Assembly: GCF_902859945.1 (NCBI RefSeq)
Contig: NZ_CADIKL010000056.1
Location: forward strand, 1-44,025
DNA: 44,025 nt
DNA from: Paraburkholderia caffeinitolerans
Lineage (GTDB): Bacteria; Pseudomonadota; Gammaproteobacteria; Burkholderiales; Burkholderiaceae
Direction of reading: 5' to 3'
Positions 32,697-41,847 of this stretch are shown here, in pieces (within the stretch, counting starts at the first letter, position 1; every line of letters starts with the position of its first letter). The notes below the pieces were generated by a model. It did no database searches, had not been told where the DNA came from, and saw nothing but the letters and a program-made list of their open reading frames with translations. A program made the position numbers and the translations under genes.

Positions 32697-34787
32697 TTAG
32701 TGCACGCCTTGCCGCGCCGCGATGGCCGCGCCGCCTGCCGGCATCGCTTCGTACGGCGTTTCCTGCGCGGTCGGGCGGTCGCTGCGGCGTGCGCGCGCAA
32801 TCGCGATCAGCCCGTACACCACGATGCTCGCCACCACCATGATGAACAGGCCGGAAAGTGCCGCATCCACGTAGTCGTTGAAGATCATGCGCTGCATCTG
32901 CTCGGCCGATTTCGCCGGTGCGAGGATCTTGCCGTCAGCAAGCGCCGCCGAGAGTTTCTGTGCGTGCGCAACGAAACTCACCTTCGGGTTGCTGTCGAAG
33001 ATCTTCTGCCAGCCGGCCGTCAGCGTGCAGATCAGCAGCCACAGCGTGGGCAGCGCCGTGACCCATGCGAACTTCTCGCGCTTCATCTTGAAGAGCACAA
33101 CCGTGGCGAGCATCAGCGCGATGCCGGCGAGCATCTGGTTCGAGATGCCGAACAGCGGCCACAGCGTGTTGATGCCGCCGAGCGGATCGACCACGCCCTG
33201 GTAGAGGAAGTAGCCCCACGCGGCCACGCACAAGCCGGTGGCGATCAGGTTCGCGACCAGCGAATCCGTGCGCTTGAGCGACGGGTGGAACGTGCCGAGC
33301 AGATCTTGCAGCATGAAGCGGCCCGCGCGCGTGCCCGCGTCCACGGCGGTCAGGATGAAGAGCGCTTCGAAGAGGATGGCGAAGTGATACCAGAACGCCA
33401 TCATCGCTTCGCCGCCCACCACCTGGTGGAGGATCTGCGCCATGCCCACGGCCAGCGTGGGCGCGCCGCCCGCGCGCGCAATGATGGTGGTCTCGCCCAC
33501 GGCCTGCGCGGTGTGCGTGAGCATGTCCGGCGTGAGCGCGAAGCCCCACTGGCCCACGGTTTGCGCAACAGCGTCCGGCGTCGTGCCGAGCACGGCGAGC
33601 GGCGCGTTCATCGCGAAGTACACGCCCGGCTCGATCACCGAAGCGGCCACCAGCGCCATGATCGCGACGAACGATTCCATCAGCATCGCGCCATAACCGA
33701 TGAAGCGCGCGTTGGTTTCGTTATCGAGCATCTTGGGCGTCGTACCCGACGAGATCAGCGCATGGAAACCCGAGACCGAGCCGCACGCGATCGTGATGAA
33801 GAGGAACGGGAACAGGTTGCCCGACCAGACCGGGCCGGTGCCGTCGATGAACTTCGTGAAGGCCGGCATCTTCAGTTCCGGCGCGACGATCAGAATGCCG
33901 ATCGCGAGCGCGAGAATCGTGCCGATCTTCAGGAACGTGGAGAGGTAATCGCGCGGCGCGAGCAACAGCCAGATCGGCAGCACCGATGCCACGAAGCCGT
34001 AGCCAATCAGGATCCACGTGAGCTGCGTGCCCGTGAACGTGAACATGGCCGCGAGCGTGGGCGAATCGTGCACATGCTGGCCGAACGCGATGGACGCCAT
34101 CAGCAGCACGAAGCCGATGATCGAGATCTCGCCGATCTTGCCCGGGCGGATGTAGCGCACGTAGAGGCCCATGAAGATCGCGATGGGAATCGTCGCGGCC
34201 ACGGTGAACGTGCCCCACGGCGAGTTCGTGAGCGCCTTCACCACGATCAGCGCGAGCACCGCGAGAATGATGATCATGATGAGGAAGGTGCCGAACAGCG
34301 CGATCACGCCGGGGATGGGCCCAAGCTCCATCTTCACGAGGTCGCCGAGCGAGCGGCCGTCGCGGCGCGTGGAGAGGAACAGCACCACGAAGTCCTGCAC
34401 CGCGCCCGCGAACACCACGCCCGCGAGAATCCACAGCATGCCGGGCATGTAGCCCATCTGCGCGGCCAGCACCGGGCCGACCAGCGGGCCCGCGCCCGCG
34501 ATCGCCGCGAAGTGATGGCCGAACAGCACGTACTTGTTGGTGGGCACGTAGTCGAGCCCGTCGTTGTGACGCACGGCCGGCGTCATGCGCAGGCCGTCGA
34601 GCTGCACGACGGCGGTGGCGATGAAGCGGCTGTAGAAGCGATACGCGATCAGATAAACGCACACCGCGCAGATCACGATCCACAGTGCGCTGATGCGCTC
34701 GCCGTGCGCGAGCGCGATGGTGCCAAACGCGAATGCGCCTAGCAGCGCGACTAGCGTCCAGACGATCAAGCTGGTTGTCCGACTCAT
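32697..34787 (-). CDS. cstA: CstA/BtsT-family pyruvate (carbon starvation) transporter
   Basis: A 696-residue inner-membrane carrier of the CstA family, normal length, with about 16-18 hydrophobic segments. Recognisable blocks are GHHFAAIAGAGPLVGPVLAAQ near residue 90, FLSTRRDGRSLGDLVKMELG and SGTTPKMLDNETNARFIGYG; the C-terminal CstA five-helix part follows. In E. coli the members CstA and BtsT take up pyruvate under proton coupling; older reports linked CstA to peptides. AAGGAGA lies six bases before the ATG. ybdD follows in the same unit. The upstream region has a TACGTA repeat cluster at 34924-34959 that may be the site for a regulator. Confidence 0.95.
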   Translation of the reverse strand: MSRTTSLIVWTLVALLGAFAFGTIALAHGERISALWIVICAVCVYLIAYRFYSRFIATAVVQLDGLRMTPAVRHNDGLDYVPTNKYVLFGHHFAAIAGAGPLVGPVLAAQMGYMPGMLWILAGVVFAGAVQDFVVLFLSTRRDGRSLGDLVKMELGPIPGVIALFGTFLIMIIILAVLALIVVKALTNSPWGTFTVAATIPIAIFMGLYVRYIRPGKIGEISIIGFVLLMASIAFGQHVHDSPTLAAMFTFTGTQLTWILIGYGFVASVLPIWLLLAPRDYLSTFLKIGTILALAIGILIVAPELKMPAFTKFIDGTGPVWSGNLFPFLFITIACGSVSGFHALISSGTTPKMLDNETNARFIGYGAMLMESFVAIMALVAASVIEPGVYFAMNAPLAVLGTTPDAVAQTVGQWGFALTPDMLTHTAQAVGETTIIARAGGAPTLAVGMAQILHQVVGGEAMMAFWYHFAILFEALFILTAVDAGTRAGRFMLQDLLGTFHPSLKRTDSLVANLIATGLCVAAWGYFLYQGVVDPLGGINTLWPLFGISNQMLAGIALMLATVVLFKMKREKFAWVTALPTLWLLICTLTAGWQKIFDSNPKVSFVAHAQKLSAALADGKILAPAKSAEQMQRMIFNDYVDAALSGLFIMVVASIVVYGLIAIARARRSDRPTAQETPYEAMPAGGAAIAARQGVH

Positions 34788-34923
34788 GCCGTCTCCTTCT
34801 TATGGTTGGTTTCGATGCCCACTTCGGACCACGATCCGTCATGCATAAACGGCGCGCGGCATGGCGCAATGCGCCAAGTGGTGGCCGTGTAGTATTCGCC
34901 TTCACGCCGCGCGCCACAACCGG

Positions 34924-34959
34924 ACAACTACGTAAGCAACCTACGTACAACTACGTAGG
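34924..34959. promoter_or_regulatory. CTACGTA repeat cluster upstream of cstA
   Basis: CTACGTA occurs at 34928, 34941 and 34951. ACAACTACGTA is repeated exactly (34924-34934 and 34947-34957), and CCTACGTA (34940-34947) with TACGTAGG (34952-34959) forms a perfect 8-base inverted repeat. It is 140-170 bases upstream of the cstA start and just past the end of the lipoprotein gene at 34971. It looks like a multi-site activator region. Confidence 0.55.
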
Positions 34960-34970
34960 GTAGTCCAACA

Positions 34971-35951
34971 TCAAGGACAGGTGTGGCCAACGCGCAAGGC
35001 CTCGCGCACCGGCGCCATCTGCCGTGGAGAGTCCGCCAGCACCGCGTCCACGCCCGCGCAGGCCGCCGCGCGGTAGTCGGCTTCATTGTTGACGGCGATC
35101 GCCACGATATGCACACCTGGGTTCGTGCGGAAACACTGAACCGCCTCGGACGACCAGAGCGTTGCGTCCGCCACCGTCGACCGCGCTTCGCCCAGCGTGA
35201 ACTGCTCGACGAGATCGACCTGGCGGCGCCATTCGAAGCCGGTCCACGTATTCGCGGGCGGCGGCGCCTCACAGCGATGCGCGAGCGCGGCCGTGGCAAG
35301 CCGCCCGCGCGTCGCGTCGCGCGACTCGAACAGGCGCGCGCGCGGCCACGCGGCAAACGCCTGCTGGTAGCTCGCATCGGTCGAATAGATCTGCACGCGC
35401 TCCCACGCGCCGGCCTGGTCGAGCACGTGCGCCACGGCGACCGCCTGCGGCTCGGCCGGCAGAGCCTTCATGTCGAGCATGACGGGCACCTCCGGCGGAA
35501 TCGCCGCGAGCGCCTCGGCGAGCGTGGGAATGCCGACCGGCGCGCTGCGGTACGGGTAGGCGTCGCGCCCGGACGCATCGAGCGTCTTGAACTGCCAGCC
35601 CGCGTTGACGCGCGCCAGTTCCGCCGCGCTCTTCGACGCGACCGTGCCACGCGCGTCGGTCAGCGCGGAAAGATCAGCGGGGCGGTAGAGCACCGGCACG
35701 CCGTCGCCGCTCAACTGCACGGTGAGCCAGATGGCGTCGGCGCGATTCGCGAGCGCAGTGCGGATGGCGATCATCGTGTTCTCGGGCGCGTCGCCCGTAC
35801 CGCCGCGATGGGCGATCAGTTGCGGGACGGCCATCTGCGCATGCGTGATCGTGCGGGCCTCGGAATTGCCGCCGCAAGCGTTGAGCAACAGCGCGGCGCA
35901 GGCGGCGGCGCTCGCGAGCAGGGGTCGGATCGATGTGGTCTGTCGAGTCAT
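34971..35951 (-). CDS. GDPD-fold lipoprotein with altered catalytic residues
   Basis: A 326-residue protein with a lipoprotein signal (LLLNAC, lipidated Cys at 26) and the glycerophosphodiester phosphodiesterase TIM-barrel pattern. HRG (H48) and PENT (E57) are kept. The next block, usually ELDVQLTKDGVPVVxHD, reads WLTVQLSGDGVPVLYRPAD here, so the metal-binding Glu and Asp are W75 and T77 and the second catalytic His is R90; the later IELK-type strand reads VMLDMKA. An active GDPD releases glycerol phosphate; this one may be inactive or use other residues. It lies between cstA (same strand, upstream side of it) and a divergent sensor kinase. No ribosome site is clear. Confidence 0.82.
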   Translation of the reverse strand: MTRQTTSIRPLLASAAACAALLLNACGGNSEARTITHAQMAVPQLIAHRGGTGDAPENTMIAIRTALANRADAIWLTVQLSGDGVPVLYRPADLSALTDARGTVASKSAAELARVNAGWQFKTLDASGRDAYPYRSAPVGIPTLAEALAAIPPEVPVMLDMKALPAEPQAVAVAHVLDQAGAWERVQIYSTDASYQQAFAAWPRARLFESRDATRGRLATAALAHRCEAPPPANTWTGFEWRRQVDLVEQFTLGEARSTVADATLWSSEAVQCFRTNPGVHIVAIAVNNEADYRAAACAGVDAVLADSPRQMAPVREALRVGHTCP

Positions 35952-36133
35952 GGTGCGTCAGATTCAATGCCGCTCGGGAATGGGAAACCCAGCCAGCGCG
36001 ACCGGGCAGGAGCGGTACTGCTCCCGTTCGCCGCCGCATCATCGCCCGTAGCACAATCTCGAAAATTCCAGGTGCGCACCGTCCATTACGCACAGCCGGT
36101 TATGCTTGCACCCTCAAGCATCTTAATGCCGCC

Positions 36134-37660
36134 ATGCCCGCCCCATTTTTCTTCAACGACCGCCTGAAGACGAAGATCTTCCTGCTCGCGGTCGTGCCGT
36201 TTCTCGCCGCCATTGCCAGCATCGGCATCGGCGTGCGGCAGCAGGCGACCGCGCTCGCGCACACGCAACACGCCACGATGCAGGCGGCGTATCTGTCGAG
36301 CAAAGAAGTCGAGCTGCGCCACTACGTCGAACTCGCGACGAGCGCCATCGCGCCGCTGTACGAAGCCGGCGAGAACCGCGCAGCAGGAACCGCCGTTAGC
36401 ATTGCCGACAGCGTCGCCGACCGCCAGCGCGCCGCGCTCGCCGTGCTGCAGAAGATGAATTTCGGCCCGGACGGCTACTTTTTCGTCTACGACATGCACG
36501 GCCGCTCGCTCATGCATCCGCGCGAGCCGAGCCTCGTCGGCCAGGATCTCTGGAACCTGCGCGACCCGCAAGGCGCGCTCACGATTCAGCAGCTCGTGAG
36601 CGCGGCGTCGCACGGCGGCGGCTTCGTGCGCTACATGTGGCACCGGCCGTCGACCGGCAAGCTCGCGCCGAAGCTCGGCTATGTCGTCGCGCTGCCGCGC
36701 TGGGGCTGGATGGTCGGCACCGGCATCTATCTCGACGACGTCGACTCCACGCTCGCGCGCACCGACGAGCGCGCCTCGGCCAACATCGAGCGCACGCTGC
36801 AATGGCTCGGCATCATCGCGCTCGCGGGCGTGGGCGTGTTCGCGCTCGGCGCACTCGTGCTCAACGTGAGCGAGTACCGCAGCACCGACGCGAAACTCAA
36901 GCGCCTCGCGCAGCAAGTGGTTCAATCGCAGGAGCAAGAACGCGCGCGCCTCTCACGCGAACTGCACGACGGCATCAGCCAGATGCTGGTTTCCGTGAAG
37001 CTGCTGCTGGAGTCGGCGCTTGCGCGCTTCGAGCGCGGCGAGACGCGCGTGAGCGCCGCGGAGGCTTCGCTGTCGACCGGCCTCGCGCGGCTTGCGGAGA
37101 CGTTGCGCGAGGTGCGCCGCATCTCGCACGCGCTGCGCCCGGCGATGCTCGACGATCTCGGCCTCGCCGCGGCGCTCGAGCAGCTCACGCGCGAGCTGGC
37201 CGAGGAGTCGGAGATGGACATCGGCTTCACGCAGTTGGGCGCGCGGCCGGGGGCCGGGCATGGCGATAGCGGCGCGAGCCTGAGCACGAACGTGAGCACG
37301 AACCCGGGCGCCGCGCCCTTGCCCGATGCCGTGAACACGGTGCTGTTCCGCATCGCCCAGGAAGCGCTCACCAACATCGTGAAGCACGCCGGCGCGCGGC
37401 GCGCCGCGCTCACGCTGGACGTCGCGCCCAACGGCGTGACGCTCACCATCGCCGACAATGGCCGTGGCTTCGACGTCGCGCACGCGCTCGCCGATCCGCG
37501 CGCGGGCATGGGCCTGCGCAATATGCGCGAACGGCTCGAACCGCTCGGCGGGCGGCTCTCGGTCAGCTCGAAGCCGGGCCACACCGTGGTCGATGCCTGG
37601 GTGCCGATACACTCCGCCAGCGCGGCCTCAAAGCACGCGGCCTCCAGGGCAACGCACTGA
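36134..37660 (+). CDS. Cache-domain sensor histidine kinase (NarX/DegS-like)
   Basis: A 508-residue membrane kinase. A first membrane helix (about 14-34) and a second (about 224-244) flank a periplasmic single Cache domain, with FGPDGYFFVYDMHGRSLMHP and LPRWGWMVGTGIYLDDVD as its marks. The HisKA_3 dimerisation region contains ELHDGISQ with phosphoacceptor H278, and a HATPase domain follows (FRIAQEALTNIVKHAGARRA; IADNGRGFD; GMGLRNMRERLEPLGG). Such Cache sensors often bind small carboxylates or amino acids. The ATG at 36134 is preferred, as it starts the hydrophobic signal; no strong ribosome site is seen. The NarL-type regulator gene follows by 13 bases. Stimulus unknown; pyruvate or a related acid is a guess from the nearby cstA. 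Confidence 0.88.
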   Translation: MPAPFFFNDRLKTKIFLLAVVPFLAAIASIGIGVRQQATALAHTQHATMQAAYLSSKEVELRHYVELATSAIAPLYEAGENRAAGTAVSIADSVADRQRAALAVLQKMNFGPDGYFFVYDMHGRSLMHPREPSLVGQDLWNLRDPQGALTIQQLVSAASHGGGFVRYMWHRPSTGKLAPKLGYVVALPRWGWMVGTGIYLDDVDSTLARTDERASANIERTLQWLGIIALAGVGVFALGALVLNVSEYRSTDAKLKRLAQQVVQSQEQERARLSRELHDGISQMLVSVKLLLESALARFERGETRVSAAEASLSTGLARLAETLREVRRISHALRPAMLDDLGLAAALEQLTRELAEESEMDIGFTQLGARPGAGHGDSGASLSTNVSTNPGAAPLPDAVNTVLFRIAQEALTNIVKHAGARRAALTLDVAPNGVTLTIADNGRGFDVAHALADPRAGMGLRNMRERLEPLGGRLSVSSKPGHTVVDAWVPIHSASAASKHAASRATH

Positions 37661-37673
37661 AAAGAAACCCACT

Positions 37674-38324
37674 ATGAACGAATCAGGCAAACCGGCGCGC
37701 CTTGTGCTCGTCGACGATCATCCGCTCGTGCGCGACGGCCTGCGTGCGCGCCTGGAAGCCGTGCCGGGCCTCGAAGTCGCGGGCGAGGCGGGCAACGCCG
37801 ACGAGGCCATCGGGCTCGCCGCCGCGCTCGAGCCCGATCTCGCGCTGATGGACGTGGGCATGGCCGGCATGAACGGCATCGCGCTCGCGGGCATCTTTCA
37901 CGAGCGCTTTCCGGCGATCCGCGTGCTGATGCTCTCGATGCACGATAACGTCGAATATGTGGCGCAAGCGGTGCGCGCGGGGGCGAGCGGCTATGTGCTC
38001 AAGGATTCGCCGGCCACCGAGATCGTGCGCGCAATCGAAGCCGTGCTGGCGGGGCAAACGTATTTCAGTGCGGGACTGGGCGTGCGCATGCTGCAGGCAT
38101 CGCTGAAGGAAACCCCCATCGAACGCCTCACGCCGCGCGAACTCGACATTCTCGACGCGCTCGCCGAGGGGCTGTCGAGCAAGCAGATTGCGCAGCGCGC
38201 CGGGCTATCGGTGCGCACGGTGGAGACGCACCGGCTCAATCTCAAGCGCAAGCTCGACATCGAAGGCCAGGCAGAACTGATCAAATTCGCGGTGGAGAAC
38301 CGCAGAAAGCGGGAAGGCGCCTGA
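37674..38324 (+). CDS. NarL/FixJ-family response regulator
   Basis: A 216-residue two-domain regulator. The receiver (about 9-125) has acidic residues D14/D15, phosphoacceptor D60 in LMDVGM, and the switch Lys in YVLKDS. The LuxR-type helix-turn-helix (about 150-205) contains LTPRELDILDALAEGLSSKQIA and the recognition helix TVETHRLNLKRKL. It is surely the partner of the kinase 13 bases upstream, which has the matching HisKA_3 type. A target is not identifiable from this sequence alone. The TACGTA repeats upstream of cstA resemble the short heptamer-type sites used by this class, and are a candidate. Confidence 0.93.
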   Translation: MNESGKPARLVLVDDHPLVRDGLRARLEAVPGLEVAGEAGNADEAIGLAAALEPDLALMDVGMAGMNGIALAGIFHERFPAIRVLMLSMHDNVEYVAQAVRAGASGYVLKDSPATEIVRAIEAVLAGQTYFSAGLGVRMLQASLKETPIERLTPRELDILDALAEGLSSKQIAQRAGLSVRTVETHRLNLKRKLDIEGQAELIKFAVENRRKREGA

Positions 38325-38365
38325 ATGTAGCCTGAAGGCGCGCCTCCCGCGCAACGCGCGCCGCT

Positions 38366-38974
38366 TTAGCTGCGCGCGTTGTGATCGACGAGATACTTGA
38401 TGAGCCCGTCGATGCCGCCCTTGGCGATCTGGTCGGCGAACTGGGTTTGATAGACCTGGATGAGCCACGCGCCCATCATGTTGATGTCGTAGATCTTCCA
38501 GCCGTTGGCGCTGCGTTCGAGACGATAGTCGATGGCGTCGTCGCCGCCGTTGCTGAGCACGTGCGACTGCACGACGGTGTCCTTCGCGCCCGCGCCCGTG
38601 TTGGACGGCACGAACTTGAAGGTGACCTGGGCGTCGCGCAGTTGCGAAAGCGACGATGCGTAGGTCTTCACGAGCAGGAGCTGGAATTGCTCATAGAGCT
38701 TTTGCTGCTGCTCGGGCGTGGCCGTGGTCCAGGCCTTGCCGATCGCGATGCGCGTGGTGCGCTGGAAGTCGGTGGCCGGCACAAAATGGGTCTCGACCAC
38801 GCTAGTGATCTTGTTCATGTCGCCGCCACGCGCTTGCGGGTCGGCTTGCATCGCCTTCACGGTGCCTTCCACCGCGTTCTTGACGACGACATCCGGCGAG
38901 GACTGCGCGAGGGCGGCGCCAGAGACGCCCGACAGGAAAGCAGCGGCGAGAAATGCGGTCAGATAGCGTTTCAT
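38366..38974 (-). CDS. hpnM: MlaC/HpnM-type phospholipid- or hopanoid-binding protein
   Basis: A 202-residue periplasmic protein of the MlaC/Ttg2D family. Residues 1-23 are a signal peptide ending ALA. The rest shows the family blocks THFVPATDFQRTTRIAIGKAW, QLLLVKTYASSLSQL and WKIYDINMMGAWLIQVYQTQF. MlaC-type proteins carry phospholipids across the periplasm; hopanoid clusters hold a related protein called HpnM. Which of the two applies is set by the neighbours: hpnN is divergent from it here and mlaA is close by. A GTTCTTGA direct repeat (38979-38986 and 38989-38996) lies just upstream of its ATG. No other Mla genes (mlaDEFB) are in the window. Confidence 0.82.
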   Translation of the reverse strand: MKRYLTAFLAAAFLSGVSGAALAQSSPDVVVKNAVEGTVKAMQADPQARGGDMNKITSVVETHFVPATDFQRTTRIAIGKAWTTATPEQQQKLYEQFQLLLVKTYASSLSQLRDAQVTFKFVPSNTGAGAKDTVVQSHVLSNGGDDAIDYRLERSANGWKIYDINMMGAWLIQVYQTQFADQIAKGGIDGLIKYLVDHNARS

Positions 38975-39216
38975 ACGTGTTCTTGAGCGTTCTTGAACAG
39001 TGAATATCAGGTGCCGGCACGGCGGCCCGGAAAGCCCCGGTCAAAGGTTTGATCGACGTTTAACCGGCCTCTCAGGCCCGATCCCGCCCCGACCGACCCA
39101 GTATAACGGCTTTAGCGCACGGGCTCGCGTGCGCAAGGCGCGCCGGGATGTGCGGGGCCGGTATACTTGGGCGCTTCTCATCAAGAACAGTCAAACGACA
39201 AGGCCCCCTCGCCTTT
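38975..39216. promoter_or_regulatory. Divergent promoter region between hpnM and hpnN
   Basis: A 242-base gap. Candidate -10 boxes are TATACT at 39162-39167 (towards hpnN, 50 bases before its ATG) and, on the minus strand, TATACT over 39105-39100 (towards hpnM). Neither has a clear -35. Assignment is tentative. Confidence 0.35.
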
Positions 39217-41847
39217 ATGCTGAAGCCATTCATCATCCACCTCGTCGCCTGGTCGGTGCGCCGCGCGGCGTGGGTCATCGCATTCGCGCTCGTTCTCGCC
39301 GCCGTGAGCGGCGTGTACGTCGTGAAGCATTTCAAGATCAACACGGACGTGAGCGGCCTCGTCGAGAACAAGGCCGAATGGGCCGCGCTCAGCGACGCGA
39401 AGGACAAGGCGTTCCCGCAGCGCGGCTCGTCGCTGCTCGTGGTGGTCGAGGCGCAGGCGCCCGAGCTCGCCGACGCCGCCGCCGACAAGCTCGCCGAAGC
39501 CCTCAAGCAGGATGCGCACGAATTCAGCGCCGTTTCGCAGCCCGCGGGCGGGCCGTTCTTCGAGCACAACGGGCTGCTGTTCCCGTCCACCCAGACCGTC
39601 CTCTCCACCACGGGCCAGCTCGTGCAGGCGCGCCCGCTCGTGAACCAGCTCGCGAAGGATCCCAGCCTCGCCGGGCTCGCCGGCACGCTCACGACCACGC
39701 TGCAATTGCCGCTCACGATCGGCCAGGTGAAGCTGCCGCAAATGGCGTCCCTGCTCGGCAGCGCCGCCGACGTGGTCGACCAGGTGCTCGCCGGCAAGCC
39801 CGCCGCGTTCTCGTGGCGCGCGCTCGTCGACAAGGATTCGGCCACGAAGCCGGCGTTTGCATTCGTTACCGTTCAGCCGGTGCTGAATTTCGCGGCGCTC
39901 AAGGCCGGCGCGAACGCCTCGCAGGCGATCCGCGACACCGCCGCGCGCCTGCATCTGGACACCGAATACGGCGCGCACGTGCGCCTGACCGGCGAGCAGC
40001 CGCTCGCCGACGAGGAGTTCGCCTCGGTGCAGGACGGCGCCGCGCTCAACGGCATCATCACGGCCATCGTCGTGCTCGTGATCCTGTGGCTCGCGCTGCG
40101 CTCGGGCCGCCTGATCGGCGCGGTGCTCGTCACGCTCGTGATCGGCCTCGCCATCACGGCGGCGCTCGGCCTCTTCATGATCGGTTCGCTCAACATGCTG
40201 TCAGTCGCCTTCATGGTGCTGTTCGTCGGGCTCGGGGTCGACTTCGGGGTGCAGTTCGGCGTGAAGTACCGCGAGCATCGTTTCGAGGACGAACGTCTGG
40301 ACGTCGCGCTGCTCAAGACCGCGCGCACCATCGGCGTGCCGCTCACGCTCGCGGCCATTGCCGTCGCGGAAAGTTTCTTTTCGTTTCTGCCCACCGCCTA
40401 CAAGGGCCTCTCCGAGCTCGGCCAGATCGCGGGCGTGGGCATGTTCGTCGCTTACGTCGCGAACATGACAGTGCTGCCGGCGCTCATCAAGGTGTTCAAT
40501 CCCAAGGGCGAGCGCGCCTCGCCGGGCTTCCCGTTCCTCGCGCCCGTGGACACGTGGCTCGCCGAACATCGCAAGCCCGTGCTGATCGGCTCGCTCATCG
40601 TCATCCTGGGCGCGACGCCGCTGCTGCTGCATCTGCGCTTCGACTTCAATCCGCTGCATCTGAAGGACCCGCATACCGAGTCGATGGCCACGCTCATCGC
40701 GCTCAAGAACTCGCCGGTCATCTCGATCAACGATGTGAGCGTGCTCGCGCCCAATCTCGCGGAAGCGGACAAAATCGCCGCGAAGCTCGTGAAGCTGCCC
40801 GAGGTGAGCCGCGCCACCACGCTGAGCTCGCTGATCCCCGACGACCAGCAGCAAAAGCTCATGCTGATCTCGAGCGCCGCGCAGCAACTGCTGCCCGCGC
40901 TCACGCAGCAACAGTCCGCGCCCGTCACCGACGCCGTGCGCGTGGACACGCTCAAACGCACGGCGCGCCAGCTCGCGCTCGCGGTAGGCGATCACCCGGG
41001 ACCGGGCGCCGCCGAGGCCAAGCACCTCTCGGACGGCCTCCTGAAGCTCGCGAACGCCGACGCCGTCACGCGCGATCGCGCCGAAGCCGCCTTCAGCCTG
41101 CCGCTCAAGCTCGCCTTCGCCCAGCTTGAGCGCCTGCTGCAGCCTTCGCCGATCACGCGAGAGAACCTGCCGCGCACAATGGTCGACGACTGGATCTCGC
41201 CGGTCACGGGCCAGGCGCTCGTGGATATCGCGCCGCGTGTGCCTACCGGCGTCGACTCCAACGACGACACCATGCTCGCGCGCTTCGCGCACGCGGTGAA
41301 GCAAGCCGAGCCGAGCGCGATCGGCGGCCCGATCTCGATCCTGCATTCGGCCAACGTGATCATCCTCGCGTTCTTCCAGGCCGCGGGCTGGTCAGTGCTG
41401 CTCATCACGGCGCTGCTGTGGATCACGCTGCGCAACTTCAGCGACGTGCTGCGCACGCTGATTCCGCTGCTGGTATCGGCGCTCGTGACGCTCGAGTTGT
41501 GCGTTGTGTTCGGCATCCAACTCAATTTCGCCAACATCATCGCGCTTCCCCTGATGCTGGGCGTGGGCGTCGCGTTCAAAATCTACTTTGTGATGGCGTG
41601 GCGCGCGGGGCAGACGGGCCTCCTGCAGTCGAGCCTCACACATGCGGTGCTGTTCTCGGCCGCCACGACGGCGACAGCATTCGGCAGCCTGTGGCTTTCG
41701 CATCATCCGGGCACCTCGAGCATGGGCAAGCTGCTCGCGCTGTCGCTGTTTTGCACGCTGATCGGCGCAGTGGTATTCCAGCCGGTGCTGATGGGCAAGC
41801 CGCGCGCGAAGCGCGCACGGTCGCAAATCCAGGGGATCGATCAATGA
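39217..41847 (+). CDS. hpnN: Hopanoid transporter HpnN (RND/MMPL family)
   Basis: An 876-residue inner-membrane RND-family protein, the size of HpnN. There are two similar halves: one membrane helix (about 15-37), a periplasmic domain, then five helices (about 300-440, with LFVGLGVDFGVQFGVKYREH carrying the acidic residue of the proton path); then the same pattern again, with the second set of helices at about 725-865. HpnN of Burkholderia multivorans is known to be required for placing hopanoids in the outer membrane. The ATG at 39217 opens the first helix. Its stop overlaps the mlaA start (ATGA), which ties the two genes together in one unit. It is divergent from hpnM. Confidence 0.93.
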   Translation: MLKPFIIHLVAWSVRRAAWVIAFALVLAAVSGVYVVKHFKINTDVSGLVENKAEWAALSDAKDKAFPQRGSSLLVVVEAQAPELADAAADKLAEALKQDAHEFSAVSQPAGGPFFEHNGLLFPSTQTVLSTTGQLVQARPLVNQLAKDPSLAGLAGTLTTTLQLPLTIGQVKLPQMASLLGSAADVVDQVLAGKPAAFSWRALVDKDSATKPAFAFVTVQPVLNFAALKAGANASQAIRDTAARLHLDTEYGAHVRLTGEQPLADEEFASVQDGAALNGIITAIVVLVILWLALRSGRLIGAVLVTLVIGLAITAALGLFMIGSLNMLSVAFMVLFVGLGVDFGVQFGVKYREHRFEDERLDVALLKTARTIGVPLTLAAIAVAESFFSFLPTAYKGLSELGQIAGVGMFVAYVANMTVLPALIKVFNPKGERASPGFPFLAPVDTWLAEHRKPVLIGSLIVILGATPLLLHLRFDFNPLHLKDPHTESMATLIALKNSPVISINDVSVLAPNLAEADKIAAKLVKLPEVSRATTLSSLIPDDQQQKLMLISSAAQQLLPALTQQQSAPVTDAVRVDTLKRTARQLALAVGDHPGPGAAEAKHLSDGLLKLANADAVTRDRAEAAFSLPLKLAFAQLERLLQPSPITRENLPRTMVDDWISPVTGQALVDIAPRVPTGVDSNDDTMLARFAHAVKQAEPSAIGGPISILHSANVIILAFFQAAGWSVLLITALLWITLRNFSDVLRTLIPLLVSALVTLELCVVFGIQLNFANIIALPLMLGVGVAFKIYFVMAWRAGQTGLLQSSLTHAVLFSAATTATAFGSLWLSHHPGTSSMGKLLALSLFCTLIGAVVFQPVLMGKPRAKRARSQIQGIDQ

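Noticed and set aside
32553..34742. 729-residue plus-strand open frame opposite cstA
   Set aside because: Almost wholly Arg/His/Asp/Glu and complementary to a clear CstA; no ribosome site.
38312..38381. Hairpins between the response regulator and the MlaC-like gene as a terminator
   Set aside because: CAACGCGCG and CGCGCGTTG pair (38352-38381), but the stem overlaps the end of the MlaC-like coding region and no T-run follows on either strand.
39000..41129. 709-residue plus-strand open frame overlapping hpnN in another frame
   Set aside because: Arg/Ala-rich translation without domains; hpnN in the same stretch has membrane helices and start/stop coupling with mlaA.
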